Below are positions 1 through 5,094 of a stretch of 5,094 bases of DNA, in pieces. The notes under the pieces are model-generated. The model saw only the letters and a program-made list of their open reading frames with translations. It had not been told where the DNA came from and did no database searches. Source of the stretch: Bifidobacterium breve (GTDB taxonomy: Bacteria > Actinomycetota > Actinomycetes > Mycobacteriales > Mycobacteriaceae). How positions within the stretch are numbered: position 1 is the stretch's first letter; each line of letters starts with the position of its first letter. The translations under genes were made by a program, and so were the position numbers. The DNA is taken from positions 1 to 5,094 of the forward strand of contig CALQLM010000134.1 in NCBI GenBank assembly GCA_943331415.1. Reading direction: 5' to 3'.

Positions 1-184
1 CCACGACACCGGCCGCGACGAGCGCATCAGCGGTCACCCGGTCGAGGTCGAGAATGTCGAGGACGGCGATATCGCCGGCGCCGACGCGGCGGAGCAGGCG
101 GTCGGTATCGCGATCAACCCGAGCGGTCCCGGTGACGCCGGGCCGAGCAGTGGCATGACGCGAGAGCAGCGCTGACATCTTCAT
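1..184 (-). CDS. steA: SteA-like cell-separation protein (Rv1697 family), N-terminal fragment
   Basis: Only the first 61 codons are inside the window; the gene continues past base 1. The translation begins MKMSALLSRH, followed by ARPGVTGTARVDRDTDRLLR and then VGAGDIAVLDILDLDRVTAD, which I recognise as the start of mycobacterial Rv1697. The family has a thiamine-pyrophosphokinase-like fold. In Corynebacterium, SteA acts with the membrane protein SteB in the RipC-FtsEX cell-separation pathway. In mycobacteria the next gene is usually the SteB/MctB homologue (Rv1698), which lies outside this window. I chose the ATG at 184; a second in-frame ATG lies at 178. An AGG at 188-190 is only 3 nt from the first ATG but 9 nt from the second, so the real start could be either. 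The gene is 110 bp beyond recN, a larger gap than any other here, so it probably has its own promoter. Family assignment is firm; function is by homology. Confidence 0.9.
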   Translation of the reverse strand, partial: MKMSALLSRHATARPGVTGTARVDRDTDRLLRRVGAGDIAVLDILDLDRVTADALVAAGVV

Positions 185-231
185 GCGCCTGATTTTGGCT
201 GGATGTGGCGCAGGAAGCGGGTAGGCGCGCC

Positions 232-274
232 GTAACATCAGCCCCAGAAGTTACATCCTGTCACAGCGGTAACG
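232..274 (+). promoter_or_regulatory. Array of four GTNAC hexamers, candidate MtrA-type operator upstream of steA
   Basis: Read on the plus strand, this gap contains GTAACA (232-237), GTTACA (250-255), GTCACA (260-265) and GTAACG (269-274). The starts are 18, 10 and 9 bp apart, close to multiples of 9. The last two, GTCACA-gcg-GTAACG, have the layout of the direct-repeat boxes (GTCACAgcg-like) reported for MtrA at mycobacterial oriC and at the ripA promoter. The array lies about 48-90 bp upstream of the steA ATG, a plausible operator position. A possible minus-strand -10 element, TAACTT (253-248, fits TANNNT), overlaps the second hexamer, but I find no convincing -35. The repeats are seen directly; MtrA binding is inferred from motif similarity and from the cell-division role of the downstream gene. 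Confidence 0.45.
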
Positions 275-294
275 CAGCCCGGCGGACTCGGCGC

Positions 295-2076
295 CTACGG
301 CGCGACCCGGTCCTGCTGGGCCGCGGCGAGCAGTTCCCGGGCGTGCGCCCGGCCGGTATCGGATTCCCCCAGACCGGCCAGCATCCGGGCCAGCTCAGCC
401 ACCCGATCCTCATCACTGAGGCGGCGCACCTCGCTGGCCGCGCCACCCTCACTCGCCCCGGTGTCGACGACCAGGTGGGTATCGGCGTAGGCCGCCACCT
501 GCGGCAGGTGGGTGACGACAATGACCTGGTGGGTTCGGGCCAGCCGGGCCAGCCGACGCCCGATCTGTACCGCGGCCCGACCGCCCACTCCGGCGTCGAT
601 CTCGTCGAACACCATGGTGGTGCCCTCGGCGGAGGCGGCCAGCACCACCTCGAGTGCCAACATCACCCGGGACAGCTCGCCGCCCGACGCACTCTTGTTC
701 AACGGCAGCACCGAGTCGGCGCCCTGAGCGCCGCGGTGCGCGGTGAAGCCGAACTCCACCACGTCCACCCCGTCGACACCGGCATGCGTCAGTTCCCCGG
801 ACGGCAGCCGCAGCGGAGCGCTGTCATCGTCTCGCACCGGCTGGCGAGCCACCGCGACGGTCAGGGCGGCATCGGCCATGGCCAGTCCGGCCAGTTCTGC
901 GGTGACAGCCTTGGCCAGTCCCTTGGCCGCTTTCGTCCGCTTGGTTGACAGCTCCACCGCACAGGTGGCGACCTCGTTGGCGAGATCATCCACCCGGCGG
1001 GCCAAACCACTCAGCGCCTCTTCGGAGACATCGAGTGCGGCCAACCGCTGCCGCGACTCTGCGGCCCAACTCAGCACGCCGTCGACATCGGCGGCGTACT
1101 TGCGGATCAGGGTGCGCAGTTCGCCCTGACGGGCCAGCTTGGTTTCCAGTGCGCTGGCATCGGTGGGCAGTGCGGCCAGAAAGTCACCGAGCTCACGACC
1201 GACCTCACCGACCACGGTGAGCACATCGGTGAGCTGATGACCCAGGGCGGCCAACGCGGTGTCCTCCGATGAGGCCAGCAGCGTGATCGCGTGGTCAATA
1301 ATGTCGGTGGCGGAACGAGTTTGGCGGTCGAGGGCGTCCTCCTCGGCCCCGGACAGCGCGGCGCGTGCGCCCGATGCGGCTTCCCGAACGGAGTCTAGTT
1401 CGGAGAGTCGGCGGATCTCGGCGACCAGCGACACATCTTCACCGGGACGCGGATCGACGCCAGAGATCTCGGTGAGCGCGAACTTCAACCGGTCGGCCTC
1501 CTGGGCCATCTCGCGCGCCCGGTTGGTGCGGTCGACCAGGTCGCGCCGCGCGATCAGCCACTCATCGCGCAGTTTGCGGTAGCGCTCGACCAACGCGGCG
1601 ACACCGGCATACCGATCGAGAGCACCGCGCTGCTCGTCCGGACGCATCAGCCGGAGCTGATCATTTTGACCGTGCAGTGTCAGCAGTCCGGTGGTGAACG
1701 TGGTCAGCGTCTTCGCCGGCACGCTGCGACCGCCGAGATAGGCCCGCGACGGGCCGTCGCGGCCGACCGAACGCAGCGCGATGATGCTGCCGTCGTCATC
1801 GCGATCGCTGCCTGAGGAATCCAGGATCTCGTCGATCGCCGCGGCCGTGGCGGGGTCGAGGTCCGCGGTGCTGAACCGGCCCTCCACCACCGCACGGGCG
1901 GCACCCGAACGCACCCGGGTGGCATCCGCCCGCGCCCCGCCCAGCAGGTGCAGGCCGGTCACCACCATGGTCTTGCCAGTCCCGGTCTCACCGGTCAGGA
2001 CGGTCAGTCCGCGGTCGAACTCGGCGGTGGCCGCGCTGATCGCGCCCAGTGCGTCGATCCGGATCTCGGCCAGCAT
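295..2076 (-). CDS. recN: DNA repair protein RecN (SMC-like ATPase)
   Basis: This 593-residue protein belongs to the RecN family of SMC-like ATPases, cytoplasmic proteins that act in recombinational repair of double-strand breaks. The ATP-binding head is split between the two ends. The Walker A motif GETGTGKT is at residues 29-36 and the RecN-typical HGQNDQ (Q-loop region) is at 135-140. A charged, helical, coiled-coil-like middle spans roughly 160-390. The ABC signature SGGELSR is at 464-470, Walker B MVFDEID has D491 and E492, and VVTHLPQVA carries the switch histidine H523. All motifs needed for ATP hydrolysis are intact. The length is close to M. tuberculosis RecN and somewhat longer than E. 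coli RecN (about 553). The ATG directly abuts the nadK stop (TAG-ATG, no gap), implying translational coupling and co-transcription. I see no LexA box or PafBC-type motif immediately upstream, so damage induction would have to act on a promoter further up the operon. No hairpin with a T-run follows the stop. Confidence 0.97.
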   Translation of the reverse strand: MLAEIRIDALGAISAATAEFDRGLTVLTGETGTGKTMVVTGLHLLGGARADATRVRSGAARAVVEGRFSTADLDPATAAAIDEILDSSGSDRDDDGSIIALRSVGRDGPSRAYLGGRSVPAKTLTTFTTGLLTLHGQNDQLRLMRPDEQRGALDRYAGVAALVERYRKLRDEWLIARRDLVDRTNRAREMAQEADRLKFALTEISGVDPRPGEDVSLVAEIRRLSELDSVREAASGARAALSGAEEDALDRQTRSATDIIDHAITLLASSEDTALAALGHQLTDVLTVVGEVGRELGDFLAALPTDASALETKLARQGELRTLIRKYAADVDGVLSWAAESRQRLAALDVSEEALSGLARRVDDLANEVATCAVELSTKRTKAAKGLAKAVTAELAGLAMADAALTVAVARQPVRDDDSAPLRLPSGELTHAGVDGVDVVEFGFTAHRGAQGADSVLPLNKSASGGELSRVMLALEVVLAASAEGTTMVFDEIDAGVGGRAAVQIGRRLARLARTHQVIVVTHLPQVAAYADTHLVVDTGASEGGAASEVRRLSDEDRVAELARMLAGLGESDTGRAHARELLAAAQQDRVAP

Positions 2077-2958
2077 CTACTGCTCGCGCCAGCTCGTCAC
2101 CGGCAGCCGGAATTTGCGCACCAGCCGGTCGGTGAACGGCGCGCTGTCCAGCCGCACCCACTTCAGCGGAGTCTGGCACTTGGTCACCTGTAACCGCGCG
2201 CCGGCCGGCACCGCCGCTTCCCGCCGGCCGTCGCAGAGCACCACGGCATCCGGGTTGTCAGCGTCGACGTCGACGGTGATCACCGCATTGGGATTAGTGA
2301 CCATCGGCCGGGCGAACAGAGCGTGGGCGTTGTTGGGCACCACGATGATGGCCTCCAGATCCGGCCACACCACCGGCCCGCCCGAGGAGAACGCATAGGC
2401 CGTCGACCCCGTCGGGCTCGACACCAGCACACCATCGCAACCGAATGCCGACACCGGTCGGCCGTCGATGGCGACCATCACACCGAGCACGCCCTGATGC
2501 CCGCCCTTCTCCAGACTCGCCTCGTTGAGCGCCCAGCCGCGGGAGAGCACCTCACCGCCGAGGCTGACCACCACATCGAGGGCCATCCGGTTCTCAACCC
2601 GATAGTCCCGCGCGACGACGTGTTCGAGAATGCTGTCGATAGCCTCGGCTTCGGCCTCGGCCAGGAAGCCGATCCGGCCGAGATTGATTCCCAGGACCGG
2701 GATTTCGGCATTGCGGGCGAGTTCGGCGGCCCGCAGGAAGGTTCCGTCCCCACCGAGTACCAGGACAAGTTCGCAGCCGTCGGCAGCGTGCGTATCGCCA
2801 TCCACCACATCGACGCCGGCTTCAAGGTCGATCGCCTCGGTCGCCAGCACCCGCAGGTTGATTCCATTGGCTTCCAACGCTTTTTCGATTTTGCGGGCAG
2901 TCTCGTTGGCTTCGTCGCGGCCGGGGTTGACGACCAGCAGGACAGTCCTGTCAGTCAT
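2077..2958 (-). CDS. nadK: NAD kinase (ATP/polyphosphate-NAD kinase)
   Basis: This 293-residue cytoplasmic enzyme phosphorylates the 2'-hydroxyl of NAD+ to make NADP+, using ATP and, in the mycobacterial enzyme (PpnK), also polyphosphate. The family hallmarks are present: [11 protein letters not shown] with GGDG at residues 69-72 (catalytic D71), the NE dipeptide at 145-146 that contacts NAD, and the glycine-rich conserved region [16 protein letters not shown] (175-190) followed by SSGGP. The C-terminal block CDGRRE and the tail [18 protein letters not shown] match the mycobacterial enzyme. Compared with my recollection of the 307-residue M. tuberculosis protein, about 14 residues are missing from the segment before GGDG (around residues 44-52), away from the catalytic motifs. 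The start codon overlaps the tlyA stop as ATGA and has a strong ribosome-binding site 7 nt upstream. The stop abuts the recN start. Confidence 0.97.
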   Translation of the reverse strand: MTDRTVLLVVNPGRDEANETARKIEKALEANGINLRVLATEAIDLEAGVDVVDGDTHAADGCELVLVLGGDGTFLRAAELARNAEIPVLGINLGRIGFLAEAEAEAIDSILEHVVARDYRVENRMALDVVVSLGGEVLSRGWALNEASLEKGGHQGVLGVMVAIDGRPVSAFGCDGVLVSSPTGSTAYAFSSGGPVVWPDLEAIIVVPNNAHALFARPMVTNPNAVITVDVDADNPDAVVLCDGRREAAVPAGARLQVTKCQTPLKWVRLDSAPFTDRLVRKFRLPVTSWREQ

Positions 2959-3779
2959 TGGGGCCCCTCCGCGATGGCACGACGCACCTCGGTGTCCAGG
3001 GCATCACCGTCGAGGGCACCATCAGTGTGGGCACCAACCTTCTGGGAACGAAGACACAGGAAGTACTCCACATTGCCGGACGGGCCCGGCAATGGGCTGG
3101 CGGTGACGCCCACGGTCTGCCAGCCCAGGCCGGCGGCCCGGTGTGCCACGCCCAGTACTGCGGCGGCCCGCAACTGCGGATCGCTCACGACACCACCCGG
3201 GCCGACCTGATTGCGCCCGACCTCGAACTGCGGCTTCACCATGGGAACGATATCGGCGTGCGGGGCCGCGCATGCAGTCAACGCCGGCAGCACTGTGGAC
3301 AAAGAAATGAACGACAGGTCCGCGACCACCAGATCAACTGTCCCGCCGATGGCGTCCGGGGTCAGTTCGCGGACGTTGGTGCGCTCGATCACCCGCACCC
3401 GGGCATCCGAGCGCAGTGACCATGCGAGTTGGCCGTAGCCCACATCCACCGCGACCACCTCGACCGCCCCGCGGTCCAGCAGCACTTCGGTGAAGCCTCC
3501 GGTGGATGCACCCGCGTCCAGACACCGCCTACCGGTGACATCGATGCCGAAATCATCGAGGGCGCCGATCAGCTTGTGTGCACCGCGGGATACCCAGGTC
3601 CGCTCATCAGTGCCCTCGACGGCAAGTGCGGCCGTCACCTCGACCGCCGTTGCCGGTTTGGCCGCAGGCATGCCGTTGATGGTGACCCGGCCGGCGCCGA
3701 TGAGTTCGGCCGCCTGCTGCCGCGAACGAGCCAGCCCGCGACGGACCAGTTCGGCATCAACCCGGGCACGCCGCGTCAT
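2955..3779 (-). CDS. tlyA: 16S/23S rRNA 2'-O-ribose methyltransferase TlyA
   Basis: This 274-residue methyltransferase corresponds to M. tuberculosis TlyA, which uses S-adenosylmethionine to 2'-O-methylate C1409 of 16S and C1920 of 23S rRNA; its loss gives capreomycin and viomycin resistance. An S4 RNA-binding domain occupies about residues 4-58 ([20 protein letters not shown]). The interdomain RXWV linker is RTWV (60-63). A Rossmann-fold FtsJ-like domain follows, with SAM motif [10 protein letters not shown] at 87-96. The proposed catalytic tetrad is complete: K69 in GAHKL, D154 in ADLSF, K182 in VKPQF and E238 in GNVEY, the same numbering as in M. tuberculosis. The reading frame stays open 21 codons further upstream, but that part overlaps the preceding small gene in another frame. 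I therefore start at the ATG at 3779, giving [10 protein letters not shown]; a GAAGGG lies just upstream, across the end of the previous gene. It begins 7 nt after that gene's stop and overlaps nadK by 4 nt. The haemolysin name historically given to tlyA is probably not its main role. Confidence 0.96.
   Translation of the reverse strand: MTRRARVDAELVRRGLARSRQQAAELIGAGRVTINGMPAAKPATAVEVTAALAVEGTDERTWVSRGAHKLIGALDDFGIDVTGRRCLDAGASTGGFTEVLLDRGAVEVVAVDVGYGQLAWSLRSDARVRVIERTNVRELTPDAIGGTVDLVVADLSFISLSTVLPALTACAAPHADIVPMVKPQFEVGRNQVGPGGVVSDPQLRAAAVLGVAHRAAGLGWQTVGVTASPLPGPSGNVEYFLCLRSQKVGAHTDGALDGDALDTEVRRAIAEGPQ
2966..2970 (-). promoter_or_regulatory. Shine-Dalgarno site of nadK
   Basis: On the minus strand, GGAGG sits 7 nt upstream of the nadK ATG (2958), inside the last codons of tlyA. 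It is the clearest ribosome-binding site in the window. It supports the ATG at 2958 as the nadK start and indicates that nadK can recruit ribosomes itself as well as through the ATGA overlap. Confidence 0.75.
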
Positions 3780-3786
3780 GCGCAGC

Positions 3787-3972
3787 TCAGCCCTTCTCGA
3801 CCGATTCCAGCGCGTCGACCAGGATCTGGTGCGCTTCCTCAAGACGGCGCCCGACGGCGTCGATATCGGCTACTTCGGTTTCCGTGTTGGCCTGGAAGTC
3901 GAGGTCGAGCAGGGGCAGGTCGGCCAGCACGGCGTCGACCTGAGCGCGGATCTGCTGCGGATCGGTGTTCAT
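3787..3972 (-). CDS. Conserved small protein of unknown function (Rv1693-like)
   Basis: This 61-residue protein starts MNTDPQQIRAQVDAVLADLP and ends RRLEEAHQILVDALESVEKG. It is acidic, lacks cysteine and has no signal peptide or membrane segment, so it is probably cytosolic. It looks like two helices joined by an extended acidic segment; the second (about residues 37-58) is amphipathic and could pair with a partner. I recognise no domain. Its place between the phosphatase gene and tlyA matches M. tuberculosis Rv1693. I chose the ATG at 3972, 8 nt after the phosphatase stop. An in-frame GTG at 3984 overlaps that stop as GTGA and would give a 65-residue product; neither start has a convincing ribosome-binding site. 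Tight packing in the operon supports it as a real gene, but its function cannot be read from the sequence. Confidence 0.8.
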   Translation of the reverse strand: MNTDPQQIRAQVDAVLADLPLLDLDFQANTETEVADIDAVGRRLEEAHQILVDALESVEKG

Positions 3973-3980
3973 ATCACCGC

Positions 3981-5006
3981 TCACGCTAGCCGATCGTCCG
4001 GCGTCAGCAGCGACCAACGTTCCAGTGCGGCGCGGGCGGTGTCATCGCCGGCCCGCACGCTCAACCGGTCTCCTGTGCCGGTGACATCCCAGAGCGCCCT
4101 GGCGGTGGCCCGCACCACGGACAGATCATCGTCACCGGGATCCGCTCCGGTCGCGGTGACGGTCACCGCATCCGGGCCGACCTCGGTCCGCCACGCCGGA
4201 TGCGCAGCGACCCGCAGTGTGTCCACCTCGGTGTTGAGCGCCCGCAGATCTTCTCCGATATAGGTGGGACGGTGATCCGCCGCGGCAGCGAGGGCATCAC
4301 CGGCGGTGCTGACTCCGGTGAGCACCATCAGGCTCGGCAGTGCGGACGCATTGGCACCGGCGATATCGGTATCGAGCCGGTCCCCGACCACCAGCGGGGT
4401 ATGAAAGCGCCCGCGCGCCAGCGCATCCTGCATCAGCGCCGGGGCCGGCTTGCCGGCCACCAGTGGTGCAGTGCCGGTTGCTGCTCGCAGGGCGGCGACC
4501 ATCGATCCATTACCGGGCACCAGACCACGCTCAGTGGGCAGGGTCACATCGAGGTTGGCCGTCACCCATAGCGCCCCCGCCCGGATCGCCAAGGCCGCTT
4601 CGGCCAGTTCGGGCCAGCCAAGACTCATCGAGAGGCCTTGGATGACAGCGACGGGTTCGTCGGAGAACAGTCGCACCGGCGCCAGCCCTCTGGCCTCGAC
4701 CTCCGCGGCCAATGCCTCGGTTCCGACGACGAGCACCTTCGCCCCGGCCGGCAGTCGCTCGGCCAGCATGCGGGCCGCACTCTGCGCACTGGTCACCACC
4801 TGGTCGGGAGTGGCGGTGAAACCGAGTTCACCCAGATGCGCAGCGACCTCATCGGCCGAGCGGGAGGCGTTATTGGTGACGAACAGTGACCGGCACGGCA
4901 CACTCTGCAGCGTCTCAACCGCCCCGGGGGTCGGCGCGTGGCCGCGGAACACCGTGCCATCTAAGTCCAGCAGCAGGCAATCATGCTGTTGCGCAAGCGT
5001 TCCCAT
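3981..5006 (-). CDS. HAD-superfamily IIA phosphatase, probable glycerol-3-phosphate phosphatase (Rv1692-like)
   Basis: This 341-residue protein is a NagD-type HAD phosphatase. Motif I is DLDGTV (residues 14-19) with nucleophile D14 and acid/base D16. Motif II is VTNNASRS (T44). Motif III is the lysine of GKPAP (K186). Motif IV is GDRLDTDI (208-215), with Mg-binding D209 and D214. The region between motifs II and III (about 75-180) is the size of a C2 cap, which sets substrate specificity. The M. tuberculosis orthologue Rv1692 has been reported as a glycerol-3-phosphate phosphatase that recycles glycerophospholipid polar heads. Residues from about 262 to the end exceed a plain NagD protein; in the orthologue, as I recall, this part is described as GNAT-like. 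I start at the ATG at 5006, one base after the upstream stop (TGA-C-ATG). Longer in-frame starts would lie inside the preceding gene. Catalytic class is firm; the substrate is by orthology. Confidence 0.92.
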   Translation of the reverse strand: MGTLAQQHDCLLLDLDGTVFRGHAPTPGAVETLQSVPCRSLFVTNNASRSADEVAAHLGELGFTATPDQVVTSAQSAARMLAERLPAGAKVLVVGTEALAAEVEARGLAPVRLFSDEPVAVIQGLSMSLGWPELAEAALAIRAGALWVTANLDVTLPTERGLVPGNGSMVAALRAATGTAPLVAGKPAPALMQDALARGRFHTPLVVGDRLDTDIAGANASALPSLMVLTGVSTAGDALAAAADHRPTYIGEDLRALNTEVDTLRVAAHPAWRTEVGPDAVTVTATGADPGDDDLSVVRATARALWDVTGTGDRLSVRAGDDTARAALERWSLLTPDDRLA

Positions 5007-5007
5007 G

Positions 5008-5094
5008 TCAGGCCGGCTCACTGGGTGTCTGTTCATTGGGAGTCTGGTCATTGGGCGCCAGCTCGTCGATCCGGTCTTCGGCATCGGTATCACC
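5008..5094 (-). CDS. C-terminal end of an Rv1691-like protein
   Basis: The frame is open from the window edge to a TGA at 5010-5008 and gives 28 residues, GDTDAEDRIDELAPNDQTPN followed by EQTPSEPA. The stop is one base before the phosphatase ATG, so the two genes are coupled. The tail is acidic, Pro/Asn/Gln/Thr-rich and probably disordered. In mycobacteria the gene at this place is Rv1691, a tetratricopeptide-repeat protein; none of the repeat domain is visible here, so the identity rests on gene order only. Confidence 0.65.
   Translation of the reverse strand, partial: GDTDAEDRIDELAPNDQTPNEQTPSEPA
5011..5055 (-). repeat. Three imperfect 15-bp tandem repeats encoding PNDQT-like units
   Basis: Three consecutive 15-bp units on the minus strand, CCCAATGACCAGACT, CCCAATGAACAGACA and CCCAGTGAGCCGGCC, encode PNDQT, PNEQT and PSEPA at the extreme C-terminus of the upstream gene. 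The first two differ at 2 of 15 positions; the third has diverged further. The unit is a multiple of three, so gain or loss of copies keeps the frame and changes only tail length. Confidence 0.7.

Noticed and set aside
224..231. GGCGCGCC palindrome as a possible regulatory or attachment site
   Set aside because: An 8-bp GC-only palindrome is unremarkable at this base composition and has no partner copy in the window.
185..294. Rho-independent terminator after recN
   Set aside because: Short GC palindromes exist (GGCGCC near the stop, GGCGCGCC at 224-231), but there is no stable stem followed by a T-run on the minus strand.
205..948. Long plus-strand open frame opposite recN (247 codons), and similar plus-strand frames at 1781-2398, 2323-3210 and 3490-4263
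   Set aside because: Each lies antisense to a gene with complete family motifs. The translations are rich in Arg, Pro, Ser, Ala, Gly and His with no recognisable domain, as expected of shadow frames in high-GC coding DNA.
2257..2265. TTGTCAGCG, resembling part of the mycobacterial PafBC/RecA-NDp promoter motif, inside nadK
   Set aside because: It lies on the plus strand, pointing away from recN, differs from the consensus TTGTCRGTG and has no properly spaced -10.
3780..3842. 21-codon upstream extension of tlyA (start at 3842)
   Set aside because: The extension overlaps the small Rv1693-like gene in another frame and its Arg/Trp/Ser-rich sequence does not match TlyA proteins, which start at the [14 protein letters not shown] sequence (3779).
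5007..5093. N-terminal extension of the HAD phosphatase to in-frame ATGs at 5093, 5051 or 5036
   Set aside because: It overlaps the upstream gene's C-terminal frame and adds residues not seen in the family; HAD motif I is expected close to the N-terminus, as given by the ATG at 5006.

Overview
The window is an ordinary but very compact chromosomal segment from a high-GC actinobacterium, most likely a Mycobacterium or Mycolicibacterium species. Protein sequence and gene order match what I recall of the Mycobacterium tuberculosis Rv1691-Rv1697 region closely. It is not an identical copy: NAD kinase lacks about 14 residues of one loop and many positions differ. All genes lie on the minus strand, so transcription runs from high to low coordinates. 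No RNA genes, insertion sequences, prophage genes or CRISPR arrays are visible.

In transcription order the window contains: (1) the last 28 codons of an Rv1691-like gene (5094-5008), with an acidic tail built on a 15-bp tandem repeat; (2) a HAD-superfamily phosphatase of the NagD/glycerol-3-phosphate phosphatase type (Rv1692-like, 5006-3981); (3) a 61-residue conserved small protein of unknown function (Rv1693-like, 3972-3787); (4) tlyA, an rRNA 2'-O-ribose methyltransferase (3779-2955); (5) nadK, NAD kinase (2958-2077); (6) recN, an SMC-like DNA repair ATPase (2076-295); and (7) after a 110-bp gap, the first 61 codons of steA (Rv1697-like, 184-1).

Genes 1-6 are separated by -4 to +8 nucleotides and almost certainly form one translationally coupled operon. 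It joins lipid-headgroup phosphate recycling, ribosome modification, NADP supply and double-strand-break repair. The tlyA-nadK-recN core is a recurring bacterial neighbourhood. The 110-bp gap before steA is the only real intergenic space. It contains four GTNAC-type hexamers on one strand spaced 18, 10 and 9 bp apart, resembling the direct-repeat boxes described for the mycobacterial response regulator MtrA. SteA works in cell separation and MtrA controls cell-wall hydrolase genes, so this is the most interesting unexplained signal in the window.

I do not see a previously undescribed biological system here. The long plus-strand open frames look like GC-rich antisense shadows of the real genes.
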